From Lachnospiraceae bacterium (GTDB lineage Bacteria; Bacillota; Clostridia; Lachnospirales; Lachnospiraceae), in the NCBI GenBank assembly GCA_016291655.1, contig JAEEYF010000014.1, positions 34,328 through 98,327 of the forward strand: a DNA stretch of 64,000 nucleotides. The letters are read 5' to 3'. A model generated the notes under the pieces. It ran no database searches. It was not told the origin of the DNA and was given only the letters and a program-made list of their open reading frames with translations. A program made the position numbers and the translations under genes. Within the stretch, counting starts at the first letter, position 1. Every line of letters starts with the position of its first letter. This document shows positions 27,519 to 35,645 of the stretch, piece after piece.

Positions 27519-28260
27519 CTCCGAGAAGTGTTACCACATCTATGATCTTATCGAAGAATTCTTTACGGGTTGCTTTTCCGCGGGTCAGTTCATTAAAGAT
27601 CTTTCCGTCCTTTAGGAACAACACACGCCCGGCATAGCTGGCAGCAAAACAGTCATGGGTAACCATAAGGATGGTTGCATTGTATTCTTTGTTAAGGAAG
27701 CCGAAACGCTCCAAAAGCATGCCGGAGGATTTTGAATCCAGAGCGCCGGTAGGCTCATCCGCAAGGATCAGCTTTGGATTGGTGACAATGGCGCGGGCTG
27801 AAGCCACACGCTGTTTTTGACCGCCGGACAGCTGAAAGGGGTATTTGTCCAAAATATCGTCTATTCCCAATTGGGAAGCTACGATCCCGATCGCTTTTTC
27901 GATATCTGTAACCGGCCATTTTTGAATCGACAGCGCGAGCGAGATATTCTCATAAGCAGTAAGGGTATCAAGAAGATTAAAATCTTGAAATATGAAGCCG
28001 AGCTTTTCTCGCCTGAAGCTGTTAAGCTCCTTACCTTTCAATTCCGTTATGTCTTTGTCTTCGAGATAAATGTGACCCGAGGTTACCCGGTCGATGGTGG
28101 AAATGCAGTTGAGAAGAGTGGTCTTTCCGCTTCCGGAAGCCCCCATTATTGCTAAGAATTCCCCCTTTTCAACGTTAAAAGAAATATCGTCTATAGCTTT
28201 GGTAAGACTTGATCTGTTACCGTAATATTTTTCAATTTGCTGAACTCTGAGTAACGCCAT
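27496..28260 (-). CDS. BceA-type ABC transporter ATP-binding protein
   Basis: The 254-residue ATPase has Walker A GASGSGKTTLLN (near 40), the signature LSGGQKQRVASARA (near 143), Walker B LILADEPTGALD (near 163) and the H-loop MVTHD. The SGKT-STIDRVTSG pattern is typical of the MacB/LolD/BceA class. It powers the overlapping permease gene downstream. Its own promoter with a BceR-type operator lies in the 133-bp gap to the kinase gene. Confidence 0.93.
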   Translation of the reverse strand: MALLRVQQIEKYYGNRSSLTKAIDDISFNVEKGEFLAIMGASGSGKTTLLNCISTIDRVTSGHIYLEDKDITELKGKELNSFRREKLGFIFQDFNLLDTLTAYENISLALSIQKWPVTDIEKAIGIVASQLGIDDILDKYPFQLSGGQKQRVASARAIVTNPKLILADEPTGALDSKSSGMLLERFGFLNKEYNATILMVTHDCFAASYAGRVLFLKDGKIFNELTRGKATRKEFFDKIIDVVTLLGGDVSDAL

Positions 28261-28321
28261 TGGTTTTCCTTTCTTTTGTGTTGCCGCTTGACTTTTTTCC
28301 GCGGCATTTTATTTTAAGCGC

Positions 28322-28388
28322 ATTATACCGAATCGTTATCAGAGTGTCGCTATATTAAGACGGTTTTAACATTACAAAAATGTAATGT
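28322..28388 (-). promoter_or_regulatory. Promoter and BceR-type operator of the bceAB-like operon
   Basis: On the minus strand an inverted repeat TTACA-AAAA-TGTAA (28372-28385, extended to a 20-bp palindrome-like site at 28369-28388) is followed by GCGACA (28345-28350), a 17-bp spacer and a perfect TATAAT (28322-28327). The known BceR consensus is TNACA-N4-TGTAA, and this is an exact match, placed upstream of a weak -35 box as expected for an activator. Confidence 0.8.
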
Positions 28389-28393
28389 GAGAA

Positions 28394-29404
28394 CTACAGT
28401 CGGTAGAGGCCGTTTTTTGCGAAAGAAAGGGAAAACTCGGTATATTCGCCCTGTTTGGAAGTTACGCTTAGCACATGACCCAGGCGTGAGCACAACTGGT
28501 TTACTATGTATAAGCCCATTCCGGTGGAATTTGGGTTGATCCTTCCGTTCAGGCCTGTAAAGCTTTTATCGAAGATCCTGGGCAGATCCTGCTCGGCTAT
28601 GCCTATGCCATTATCACGGAAACGAAAGATCACGCGGTCGGGAAGATCCTCCGCAGTCGCGCATATGGTCAGGGGACGATCCGGAGAACGGTATTTGATG
28701 CTGTTGGACATGAGCTGGCCGATAATGAATTCCAGCCACTTTCCGTCGGTGAGCACTGTGATGCCGGGGAAGGAGGCGGTTATTTCGGCATTGATGGATT
28801 GCAGCAATTCGCGGTTTTTGACGGCTGCGTTGCCAAAGGCCTTCTGAAGTACCACATCCTTGATGATGTAATCTTTTTCGGCGTTTTCGCTTCGGGCATA
28901 GAAGAGAACATTTTCTATGTAATCATCCAGCTTTTTAAGTTGTCCGCTCACTTTGGGCTTGATTTCGGGATTGTTCTGGCATATGAGCTCAAGAGCGGCA
29001 ATGGGAAGCTTGGCTTCATGCACCCACATTTCGATGTATTCGCGGAAATCCTTTGAATGACGTCGGTGCAGAGCCACATTTTCGGCCATGGAACGGCTGC
29101 AATCGTCCAATATGTCCTTAAGGAGCGAGGCCTCAAGGAATTCGGGTTCCGAAAGCATTTCCGCTATGAGATATTTCCGGTCGAGATTATTGAGATTGGT
29201 AAAGAGAGTGGAATAGAATTTTTTTCTTCGGAAGTAATCAATGCAGATCACGAGCGTTCCACTGACAAAAAGGATGATCGCTGTCATGATGAGAGCGCCC
29301 GGAGCGACTTTTAAGGTGATCAAAAAGAGAAAGATGATCAGTAAAGCCGTAACGCTTATGACTATTGAGATCCATTTGTCCTTAATATAGGAAAGAAATG
29401 TCAT
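28394..29404 (-). CDS. BceS-type intramembrane-sensing histidine kinase
   Basis: The 336-residue kinase has two N-terminal transmembrane helices (about 9-30 and 36-55) with almost no extracellular loop, so it cannot sense ligand directly; such kinases read the state of the BceAB transporter. The phospho-His lies in MWVHEAKLPIAALEL, the BceS form of the motif, and the HATPase domain has NSIKYRS, DNGIGI and GMGLYIV. The ATG at 29404 overlaps the regulator stop as ATGA, which decides the start; the frame is open 43 codons further upstream but that stretch lies inside the regulator gene. Confidence 0.93.
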   Translation of the reverse strand: MTFLSYIKDKWISIVISVTALLIIFLFLITLKVAPGALIMTAIILFVSGTLVICIDYFRRKKFYSTLFTNLNNLDRKYLIAEMLSEPEFLEASLLKDILDDCSRSMAENVALHRRHSKDFREYIEMWVHEAKLPIAALELICQNNPEIKPKVSGQLKKLDDYIENVLFYARSENAEKDYIIKDVVLQKAFGNAAVKNRELLQSINAEITASFPGITVLTDGKWLEFIIGQLMSNSIKYRSPDRPLTICATAEDLPDRVIFRFRDNGIGIAEQDLPRIFDKSFTGLNGRINPNSTGMGLYIVNQLCSRLGHVLSVTSKQGEYTEFSLSFAKNGLYRL

Positions 29405-30063
29405 TTTAATACGTACCCCTGTTTCTTTCTGGTCTCTATGGCATCGGGGAGACCAAGTTCCGCAAGCTTTGTGCGCAGGCGGCTGATGTTTACGGAAAGA
29501 GCATTGTCGTTTATATATTCGTCGTTGTCCCAAAGAACGGTCATGAGCGCATCTCTTGAAACGATCTCGGGTGAATGGTCGAGGAGATGCTTAAAGATCA
29601 GCATTTCGTTTTTGGTGAGAAGCTGTTCTTCGCCGTTCCTTGTAAGAGTGCCTTTAAGGAAACTGACCTGAATGTCCTTGTACATTCTTTCCGGGCCGAC
29701 CTTACGGGTCCTCTTTAATACGGCGGAGATCCTCAGCAGAAGAATGGTGGGATTGTAGGGCTTGGTGATGTAATCATCTGCGCCGTAGCTCATTGAAAGG
29801 AGCTCATCCAGTTCTCCGGTTCTGCTGGTAAGCATTATTACAGGGGTATCGGATGTTTTTCTGAATTCCTGCAAAAGAACTTCGCCGTTTGAATTGGGGA
29901 GATTTATGTCCATGAGGATCAGGTCGGAAGTGCATTCCTTTAGTCGGGCCGGAACATCCGAAAAATCTTCTGCTGCTTCCGTAGAATAGCCTGCGTTGTT
30001 CAAAAGGATAGAAAGTTCTTCGCGTAATGTTATATCGTCTTCTATGATAAGTATCTTATTCAC
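29401..30063 (-). CDS. BceR-type response regulator (OmpR family)
   Basis: The 220-residue regulator has a receiver domain (IIEDD, phospho-Asp in LILMDINLPNSNGE near residue 52, Lys in ITKPYNP) and an OmpR-type winged helix ending ETRKKQGYVLK. It starts at GTG with AAAGGGGG upstream. An extended -10 promoter (TGATATAAT, box at 30095-30100) lies upstream. Expected target is the operator in front of the transporter genes. Confidence 0.93.
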   Translation of the reverse strand: MNKILIIEDDITLREELSILLNNAGYSTEAAEDFSDVPARLKECTSDLILMDINLPNSNGEVLLQEFRKTSDTPVIMLTSRTGELDELLSMSYGADDYITKPYNPTILLLRISAVLKRTRKVGPERMYKDIQVSFLKGTLTRNGEEQLLTKNEMLIFKHLLDHSPEIVSRDALMTVLWDNDEYINDNALSVNISRLRTKLAELGLPDAIETRKKQGYVLK

Positions 30064-30124
30064 GTGTGCCCCCTTTGGCGGATAGTATGAACTGATTATA
30101 TCACAGTTAAGGCTTTCAAAACAC

Positions 30125-30162
30125 CAAAAAAACGCCTTTCAGGAAGAAGACCTAAAAGGCGT
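30125..30162 (-). terminator. Rho-independent terminator of prs
   Basis: On the minus strand ACGCCTTT pairs with AAAGGCGT and is followed by TTTTTTT. It isolates prs from the response regulator operon. Confidence 0.85.
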
Positions 30163-30175
30163 GATAAAACCCGGA

Positions 30176-31357
30176 TCAATTGTTGAGCTGATCGTTCTTG
30201 TATTTTTCGATGTACTTCTGAATACGAGCTGTGGGACTTAAGAACTCGCTGATCGAACGATCGTGGTTCATTGCATCGATGAGGAGGGCAATGTATTTTG
30301 CCATCTCAGCGGTAGCATAGTATTCACGGGCGAGGAGTTCGGGAGTCTGATAAACCAGGTTGGTGGTGATCAACAGATCAAACACATGCTCTTCATATGC
30401 TTTGTCGAAAGCATCAAGTCCGTTTGTGAAAAGACCGAAGGTTGAGCAGAGGAAGATCCTCTTTGCATTTCTTGCTTTGAGTTCTCTTGCTGTGTCAAGA
30501 AGGCTTTCTCCGGAGGAGATCATGTCGTCGATGATGATGACATCCTTGCCTGCCACATCAGAACCCAGGAATTCATGAGCGACTATAGGGTTTCTTCCGT
30601 TCACGATCTTTGTGTAATCGCGGCGTTTGTAGAACATACCTACGTCTGTTCCGGTTACGGAACCGAAGTAAACCGCACGACCCATCGCTCCTTCATCGGG
30701 GCTGATGACCATAGTGTGCTGTGTATCAAGTGTAATGTCGGGAACCTTCTTGAGAAGGGCCTTTATGAATTGATAAGTAGGCTGTACCGTTTCAAAAGAA
30801 TTCAAGGGAATAGCGTTTTGAACACGGGGATCGTGAGCATCGAAGGTGATGATCGAATCTACTCCCATGTTGATAAGATCCTGAAGGGCAAGTGCGCAGT
30901 CAAGAGATTCTCTTGCACTTCTCTTGTGCTGTCTTCCTTCATAAAGAAAAGGCATGATCACCGTGATCCTGCGGGCTTTTCCGCCTACAGCGGCGATAAG
31001 TCTTTTGAGGTCTGAAAAATGATCGTCCGGGGACATGTGGTTCTCGTGACCGCTTACCGTGTAAGTAATGGAATAGTTGGTAACATCAACAAGGAAATAA
31101 AGATCGTCACCGCGGACGGTTTCCTTGATAAGGCCCTTTGCTTCGCCTGATCCGAATCTCGGACATTCGGCGTTTACAAGGTAAGAGTCTTTTTTGTAAT
31201 CCTCAAAGTTGATGGTGTTCATTTCCTCGTGAGTACGGCCGCTTCGCCACTCAACGATGTACTTATCCACCTTCTTTGCAATGTCGTCACAGCTTCGCAA
31301 GGGTATGATGCCAAGCTTGCCGACGGGAATGCTGCTCCAGATTTCATCCTGAGACAT
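30176..31357 (-). CDS. prs: Ribose-phosphate pyrophosphokinase
   Basis: The enzyme makes PRPP from ribose 5-phosphate and ATP for nucleotide, His, Trp and NAD synthesis. Seen are ITVIMPFLYEGRQHKRSARE (the flexible-loop region near 135-155), ITFDAHDPRVQNAI (near 177) and the PRPP loop VIIIDDMISSGESL (near 276). At 393 aa it is about 75 residues longer than the common class I enzyme, with additional sequence at the N-terminus and a C-terminal tail. GGAGG lies upstream of the ATG. A hairpin sits in the leader. Confidence 0.92.
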   Translation of the reverse strand: MSQDEIWSSIPVGKLGIIPLRSCDDIAKKVDKYIVEWRSGRTHEEMNTINFEDYKKDSYLVNAECPRFGSGEAKGLIKETVRGDDLYFLVDVTNYSITYTVSGHENHMSPDDHFSDLKRLIAAVGGKARRITVIMPFLYEGRQHKRSARESLDCALALQDLINMGVDSIITFDAHDPRVQNAIPLNSFETVQPTYQFIKALLKKVPDITLDTQHTMVISPDEGAMGRAVYFGSVTGTDVGMFYKRRDYTKIVNGRNPIVAHEFLGSDVAGKDVIIIDDMISSGESLLDTARELKARNAKRIFLCSTFGLFTNGLDAFDKAYEEHVFDLLITTNLVYQTPELLAREYYATAEMAKYIALLIDAMNHDRSISEFLSPTARIQKYIEKYKNDQLNN

Positions 31358-31375
31358 TTTTGGTCCTCCACTGAT

Positions 31376-31469
31376 GGTTTGCCGTTTTGACGGCCAACCT
31401 ACTATTTTTTGCCGATAGTTGCTTCGTAAACCCGCGACACACTTTACAGCAAGTTTTGTTGTTTGTCAA
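31376..31469 (-). promoter_or_regulatory. prs promoter and leader hairpin
   Basis: On the minus strand: TTGACA (31464-31469), 17 bp, TAAAGT (31441-31446). In the leader GGTTGGCCG pairs with CGGCAAACC (31376-31399) just before the GGAGG site, so it could affect translation. Confidence 0.6.
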
Positions 31470-31479
31470 GTTGGACAGT

Positions 31480-32484
31480 TTATTGTTTTTTGGCAAAACG
31501 GATGTCCGTACCGTAAAACCTGCAAAACCTGTAAAAGCCAACGATCCTTGAAAAATTGCGTTCTCCGTACACATCGTTCAGCTCGTTCGGAGTCAGATTT
31601 GTTGATATCAATGTGGAATGTTTTTTTAATAAACGTTCATTGATACAAATATTAAAGCCCGAGGCCGTGAGTTCGGTAACAATTTCGGAACCGAGGTCGT
31701 CAATGATCAGCAGATCGCAATTCATCACGTAATGAGCAAGCTCATTGTAATCAACGTCCTCATCCTTCTCTCCGAAGTTGTTCTTTTTCAGAATGTCAAA
31801 AAGCTGAGGCGCCGAGAGATAGAGCACGGTGTAGCCTTTTTTAAGCAGTTCGTCCGCTATGCAATGAGAAAGGAAAGTCTTTCCAAGCCCGGACTTGCCC
31901 AAAAACAGCAGATTGCTTGCCGAGGAAGGGAAATCTGCCACAAATTCTCTGGCTATATTGCAGATGCCCGTCATGGAATCATATGCACTCAAATTTGTGA
32001 CGGGGTCGATATCGGTTTTGCTGTAGTAATTTATGTTGAAATTATCGAAGTTTTCTTTTTTAAGAACATCTCTGATGTTTGACTGAGTATAAAGAAGATC
32101 CACTATGGCCTGCTTGAAGCAATGGCATTTTTCGGTTCCGATGTAGCCGGTGTCTTTGCAGTCCGGGCAGGTGTATACGGGATCCAGATAGTCGGCCGGA
32201 TAGCCGTGTTTGATAAGAAGCCGTTTTTTTTGTTCGGCTATTTGTGACAGATGGAGTCTGAGCTTTTCCGTACTTTTTTCCTTGTCTGCAGGCGAGTCAA
32301 AAAGCGCGGATTTTGCATATTCCATGGAGGCGTCGATGGACGAATTGTCCAGATCCTTATATTCGGGTATCTTCCGAATGATCTCGTTCATTCGTGAATC
32401 CTGCAGCAGCCTTGTCTGCAAGCGCTTCTCCTCATACTCCCGCATAATGGTCGCATATTGTGCATTGTTAAGTGCCATAATCAT
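31480..32484 (-). CDS. DnaC/DnaI-type helicase loader ATPase
   Basis: The 334-residue protein has a Cys-rich zinc-binding segment (CPDCKDTGYIGTEKCHC, near 110) and an AAA+ domain with Walker A LFLGKSGLGKT (near 190) and Walker B LLIIDDLGSE (near 258), and STNLTPNEL as sensor 1. This matches DnaI, which loads the replicative helicase with DnaD and DnaB at the origin and at restart sites. Its start overlaps the DnaD-like gene stop as ATGA, so the two are translationally coupled. The 995-bp distance to prs is fully coding. Confidence 0.9.
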   Translation of the reverse strand: MIMALNNAQYATIMREYEEKRLQTRLLQDSRMNEIIRKIPEYKDLDNSSIDASMEYAKSALFDSPADKEKSTEKLRLHLSQIAEQKKRLLIKHGYPADYLDPVYTCPDCKDTGYIGTEKCHCFKQAIVDLLYTQSNIRDVLKKENFDNFNINYYSKTDIDPVTNLSAYDSMTGICNIAREFVADFPSSASNLLFLGKSGLGKTFLSHCIADELLKKGYTVLYLSAPQLFDILKKNNFGEKDEDVDYNELAHYVMNCDLLIIDDLGSEIVTELTASGFNICINERLLKKHSTLISTNLTPNELNDVYGERNFSRIVGFYRFCRFYGTDIRFAKKQ

Positions 32485-33632
32485 CCCTCTCGCTTTATTG
32501 AAATACCCATGGATTTTTCAATCATCTGACGTTCGATCTCAAGCATATCTTCCGCAGAGTATTCTCTTTGGGAATATCTGTTGAGATATTTTTCTGCAGA
32601 CTTTGATACAGGTCTTGATTTCTTGGGTGCGTTGTATTCTTTGGCGGTCTTGTATGCACTGTCTTTGGAAGCAGCCGCCTCAAGAGTCTTAATGTTGTCC
32701 CTGTTCCAGGAACGAAGGACCTTGTCCGCATATGCAAAGCTGGGCTTCCCGGAGCTGATCAGTGCCCGGTCGCAGGCCTCTTTTACCATTTCGGGGGTGA
32801 AGCCCATTTCTTCCCAGGAATTAATGAATTTTTGTTCCTTGTCTCCGGGGAGACGTCCCAAGTTGAAAGCCTTATTGACGGCATTAAAATAAGCACTGAA
32901 AAGAAGTGTATGATTATCGGCTTCCGCAACCGTTTTAATATTATGGGAATACCAATCCAGGGCTACGGACTGGATGTAGCGGATGTCCTTCTTGTTTTTT
33001 TCCACGCACAATTCGTAAAGATGAAGAAGAAGCTCATCACTGAAGCCCAGGTGATCGGAAAGGAAAACCACAAGGTTTTGATCCTCGGAAGAGAGAGGGC
33101 GTTCGAGATACATCTCCACGGCATTGACAAGCCAGCGTCTATTGTCGGTTTCGAGAGCCCTCGCCACATCATCTCTTGATAAAGAGGGAATGGACATCAG
33201 ACCATCATCCTTTTTAGGCTTCTTGTCCGAAAAGGCTTCTTCCGCTGCAGGCTTGGAAACCTCCGAACGCATATTATTAATGGATATGATATTGGCATTG
33301 GGTTTAACCGCAGAGGGTGTGATCACGGAAGGATCCGTGGTGAGATCCAGTAAAGTGATCCCCGTGATGTCATTTCCGTTACGGGTAAGACGGATGACAT
33401 TGTTCTTGTCCCAGTATTTGAGGGCACGAAGGATATCACTTTCGGTCTCGTCAAAGAAATCCGCCGCATCGGAAACGGAAAACTGCATCTCCGTTCCGGT
33501 AAGACAACGAAGAAGATAAAGATAGACCTTAACATATGCTCCGTTAGCCGAAGACAGAAAATGGTCGATAAAAACATTCGGAATAACGGTTGCTGAATAT
33601 TTACGTTCGGTATTGATAACTATGTCTTTCAT
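32481..33632 (-). CDS. DnaD-domain replication initiation protein
   Basis: The 383-residue protein has an N-terminal winged helix (FIDHFLSSANGAYVKVYLYLL, about 20-75) and a DnaD C-terminal domain (about 190-265, DIRYIQSVALDWYSHNIKT), with a second DnaD-like helical repeat at about 270-325. DnaD proteins remodel DNA and help load helicase in Firmicutes. It is coupled to the DnaI-like gene. In front of it lie a TATAAT box and paired DnaA boxes. Confidence 0.9.
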   Translation of the reverse strand: MKDIVINTERKYSATVIPNVFIDHFLSSANGAYVKVYLYLLRCLTGTEMQFSVSDAADFFDETESDILRALKYWDKNNVIRLTRNGNDITGITLLDLTTDPSVITPSAVKPNANIISINNMRSEVSKPAAEEAFSDKKPKKDDGLMSIPSLSRDDVARALETDNRRWLVNAVEMYLERPLSSEDQNLVVFLSDHLGFSDELLLHLYELCVEKNKKDIRYIQSVALDWYSHNIKTVAEADNHTLLFSAYFNAVNKAFNLGRLPGDKEQKFINSWEEMGFTPEMVKEACDRALISSGKPSFAYADKVLRSWNRDNIKTLEAAASKDSAYKTAKEYNAPKKSRPVSKSAEKYLNRYSQREYSAEDMLEIERQMIEKSMGISIKREG

Positions 33633-33715
33633 AACTGCTGCCCCTGCTGTTTACATTGATACGTTTTTGCGGATCGTCCGATCTTTTCGGATGATTTATG
33701 AACCCGACAGCAGGG

Positions 33716-33721
33716 ATTATA
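33716..33721 (-). promoter_or_regulatory. -10 box of the dnaD-dnaI operon
   Basis: TATAAT on the minus strand about 85 bp before the DnaD-like ATG. The -35 at 17 bp (TACAAA) is poor. Confidence 0.5.
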
Positions 33722-33780
33722 GCACAGAAAAAAAGATCTTTGTATCGGTAATTTTCCGTTAGAGCTCTGTAGAATGGCTT

Positions 33781-33898
33781 TGTGGATAATGTGGATAAAA
33801 AAAGTCTTGACAAGATCAAAGCTAAATAATGTCGTAAGAAAAAATATAAACGGCTTTCCCTGCGGATATCCCGGGAAGGCCGTGGATAGCGTGGATAA
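33781..33898. promoter_or_regulatory. Paired DnaA boxes upstream of the dnaD-dnaI operon
   Basis: TGTGGATAA occurs twice head to tail without a gap (33781-33789 and 33790-33798), each an exact complement of the DnaA box TTATCCACA. A second pair, CGTGGATAG and CGTGGATAA (33881-33898), differs by two and one bases. They lie about 60 bp upstream of the operon's -10 box, so DnaA control of the loader genes, or local DnaA binding for initiation or titration, is likely. Confidence 0.75.
33839..33883 (-). terminator. Rho-independent terminator of murC
   Basis: On the minus strand ACGGCCTTCCC pairs with GGGAAAGCCGT (one mismatch), followed by TTTATATTTTTTC. Its 5' arm overlaps one of the DnaA-box-like sites. 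Confidence 0.7.
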
Positions 33899-35296
33899 CT
33901 ATGCCTTAAGCAGCTCATCCCCAACATTTACAATGTTTCCTGCACCCATAGTTATCAACAAGTCGCCTGTTGATGAAAAAACGGATAAAAATTTTTCAAT
34001 TTCATCGAAGCTCGAAAAATAGTAAGCTTCCTTACCATTTTTAACAAGAAGGTCTTTTATCATCTTTGAGGAGACGGTTCCGTCATCGATCTCGCGGGCG
34101 GCGTATATGTCTGCCATAACGACAACATCCGATAAAGACAGGGCTTCCACGAATTGGGGGAGCAGATCCCTGGTCCTGGAGTAGGTGTGAGGCTGGAAGA
34201 CAGTGACAACCCTTTTGGCGTCAAATTGCTTCGCAGTGGTAAGCGAAGCCCTGATCTCATCAGGGTTATGGGCATAGTCATCGTAAAGCTCGGCACCTTT
34301 AAAATTGCCCTTGTATTCGAATCGACGTTTTGTGCCGCTGAAGCTTTTAAGTGTCTTCAACATAGAAGAAACGGATACGCCATACCTTCTGGCAACCGCT
34401 ATGGCCGCCAGAGAATTGGATACATTGTGACGCCCCGTAAGACCGAGGGTAACGCGGGCGAGAAGCTCTCCCTTTTCATAGAGGTCGTAGGTTCCTCTGC
34501 CTTTGCCGTCATAGGTGATATTGGCAGCCGTATAATCATATGAAGAAGGTTCTTCGCCGTTTTCCGCAAGGCCGTAGGTTATCATGGTGCTTTTCAGATC
34601 CTTGAAAAGTTCCCTGCAGTTTTCTATCTCTCCGTTAACCACGGTTATCCCGCCTTCGGGAACAAGGCCTGCAAAACGGGCGAAGGAATGCCTGATGTCC
34701 TCAAGATCCTTGAAAAAGTCAAGATGATCTTCCCTGATGTTCAGTATAATGGCATCGGTAGGGAAAAATTCAAGAAAGGAATTCGTGTATTCACAGGATT
34801 CGACCACGAAATAGTCCGGACCGCCTATGCGAAAATTCGAGTTGATCTCGGGAATGATGCCGCCCACGGAGATCGAGGGATCCAGACCCGCATCCAACAG
34901 CATAAGTGAAAGCAGGGAAGTGGTGGTGGTCTTACCGTCCGTACCCGAAACACCCACCGCATGAGGGAAGTTTTTCATTATCTCGCCCATGAGCCCGCCG
35001 CGGGAGAGAAAAGGGATATTGCGCTTCTTTGCTTCCGCAAACTCGGGGTTCTCCGGGTGGATGGCAGCGGTATATATGACTACATCTATGTCGTCGGTTA
35101 TATTCTCGGCACGTAAACCTATGTTTATCACCGCGCCTTTTTTCTTCAATTCTTCGGTAAGAACGGAGGGGTTGTCGTCCGAGCCGGAAACGGTAAAGCC
35201 GTTGGACAGCAGGAGCTTCGCAAGCCCACTCATTGAAATTCCGCCTATGCCGAGGAAATGGGCATGCACGGGTTTTTTAAAATCGATCTGATACAT
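33899..35296 (-). CDS. murC: UDP-N-acetylmuramate--L-alanine ligase
   Basis: MurC (465 aa) adds L-Ala to UDP-MurNAc in peptidoglycan precursor synthesis. Seen are FLGIGGISMSGLAKLL (UDP-binding, near 14), the ATP loop GTDGKTTTT (near 117), NIREDHLDF (near 187) and DDYAHNPDEIRASL (near 322). Length is normal. GGAGG lies upstream of the ATG, and a TATAAT box at 35338-35343 (minus strand) marks the promoter, right beside the 19-bp repeats. Confidence 0.96.
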   Translation of the reverse strand: MYQIDFKKPVHAHFLGIGGISMSGLAKLLLSNGFTVSGSDDNPSVLTEELKKKGAVINIGLRAENITDDIDVVIYTAAIHPENPEFAEAKKRNIPFLSRGGLMGEIMKNFPHAVGVSGTDGKTTTTSLLSLMLLDAGLDPSISVGGIIPEINSNFRIGGPDYFVVESCEYTNSFLEFFPTDAIILNIREDHLDFFKDLEDIRHSFARFAGLVPEGGITVVNGEIENCRELFKDLKSTMITYGLAENGEEPSSYDYTAANITYDGKGRGTYDLYEKGELLARVTLGLTGRHNVSNSLAAIAVARRYGVSVSSMLKTLKSFSGTKRRFEYKGNFKGAELYDDYAHNPDEIRASLTTAKQFDAKRVVTVFQPHTYSRTRDLLPQFVEALSLSDVVVMADIYAAREIDDGTVSSKMIKDLLVKNGKEAYYFSSFDEIEKFLSVFSSTGDLLITMGAGNIVNVGDELLKA

Positions 35297-35375
35297 TTAT
35301 GCCTCCGATTGAGCGCTGTGTTCAACGCCCGTACCGTATTATATATTTTTGCCCCCTGTAATGCAAGATGAACCT

Positions 35376-35510
35376 CGGGGTGAGCTATGGGCGGCGGGGT
35401 GAGCCATGGGGGGCGGGGTGAGCCATGGGGGGCGGGGTGAGCTATGGGGACGGGGTTATGGTGTCATTTTATGACACCATAACCCCGTCCCCATAGCTCA
35501 CCCCGCCCCC
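35376..35510. repeat. 19-bp tandem repeats merging into a perfect 40-bp inverted repeat
   Basis: Four 19-bp units (consensus CGGGGTGAGCYATGGGGG) start at 35376, 35395, 35414 and 35433. The fourth lies inside the left arm (35428-35467) of an inverted repeat whose right arm (35471-35510) is an exact 40-base complement across a TTT loop. It lies in the divergent murC/malQ gap, with no T-run suited to a terminator. It is far more GC-rich than the flanks and resembles REP-type or other small mobile palindromic elements. Confidence 0.95.
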
Positions 35511-35546
35511 AAGGTATCATTTCGCGAAAAAACACGAAAAAGTTTA

Positions 35547-35575
35547 TTGACATATGTAGGTTTTCAGAGTAATAT
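35547..35575 (+). promoter_or_regulatory. malQ-glgP promoter
   Basis: TTGACA (35547-35552), 17 bp, TAATAT (35570-35575). About 70 nt of leader follow to the malQ ATG, containing a repeated TACGAAAATT motif. Confidence 0.65.
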
Positions 35576-35645
35576 AATATTGCATTACGAAAATTTACGA
35601 AAATTTTCGGGTTCAACATCCTGCGATCGAGCCAAGGAGGATATC

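Noticed and set aside
35376..35510. A CRISPR array
   Set aside because: The 19-bp units are directly adjacent without spacers and end in a palindrome; no cas genes are nearby.
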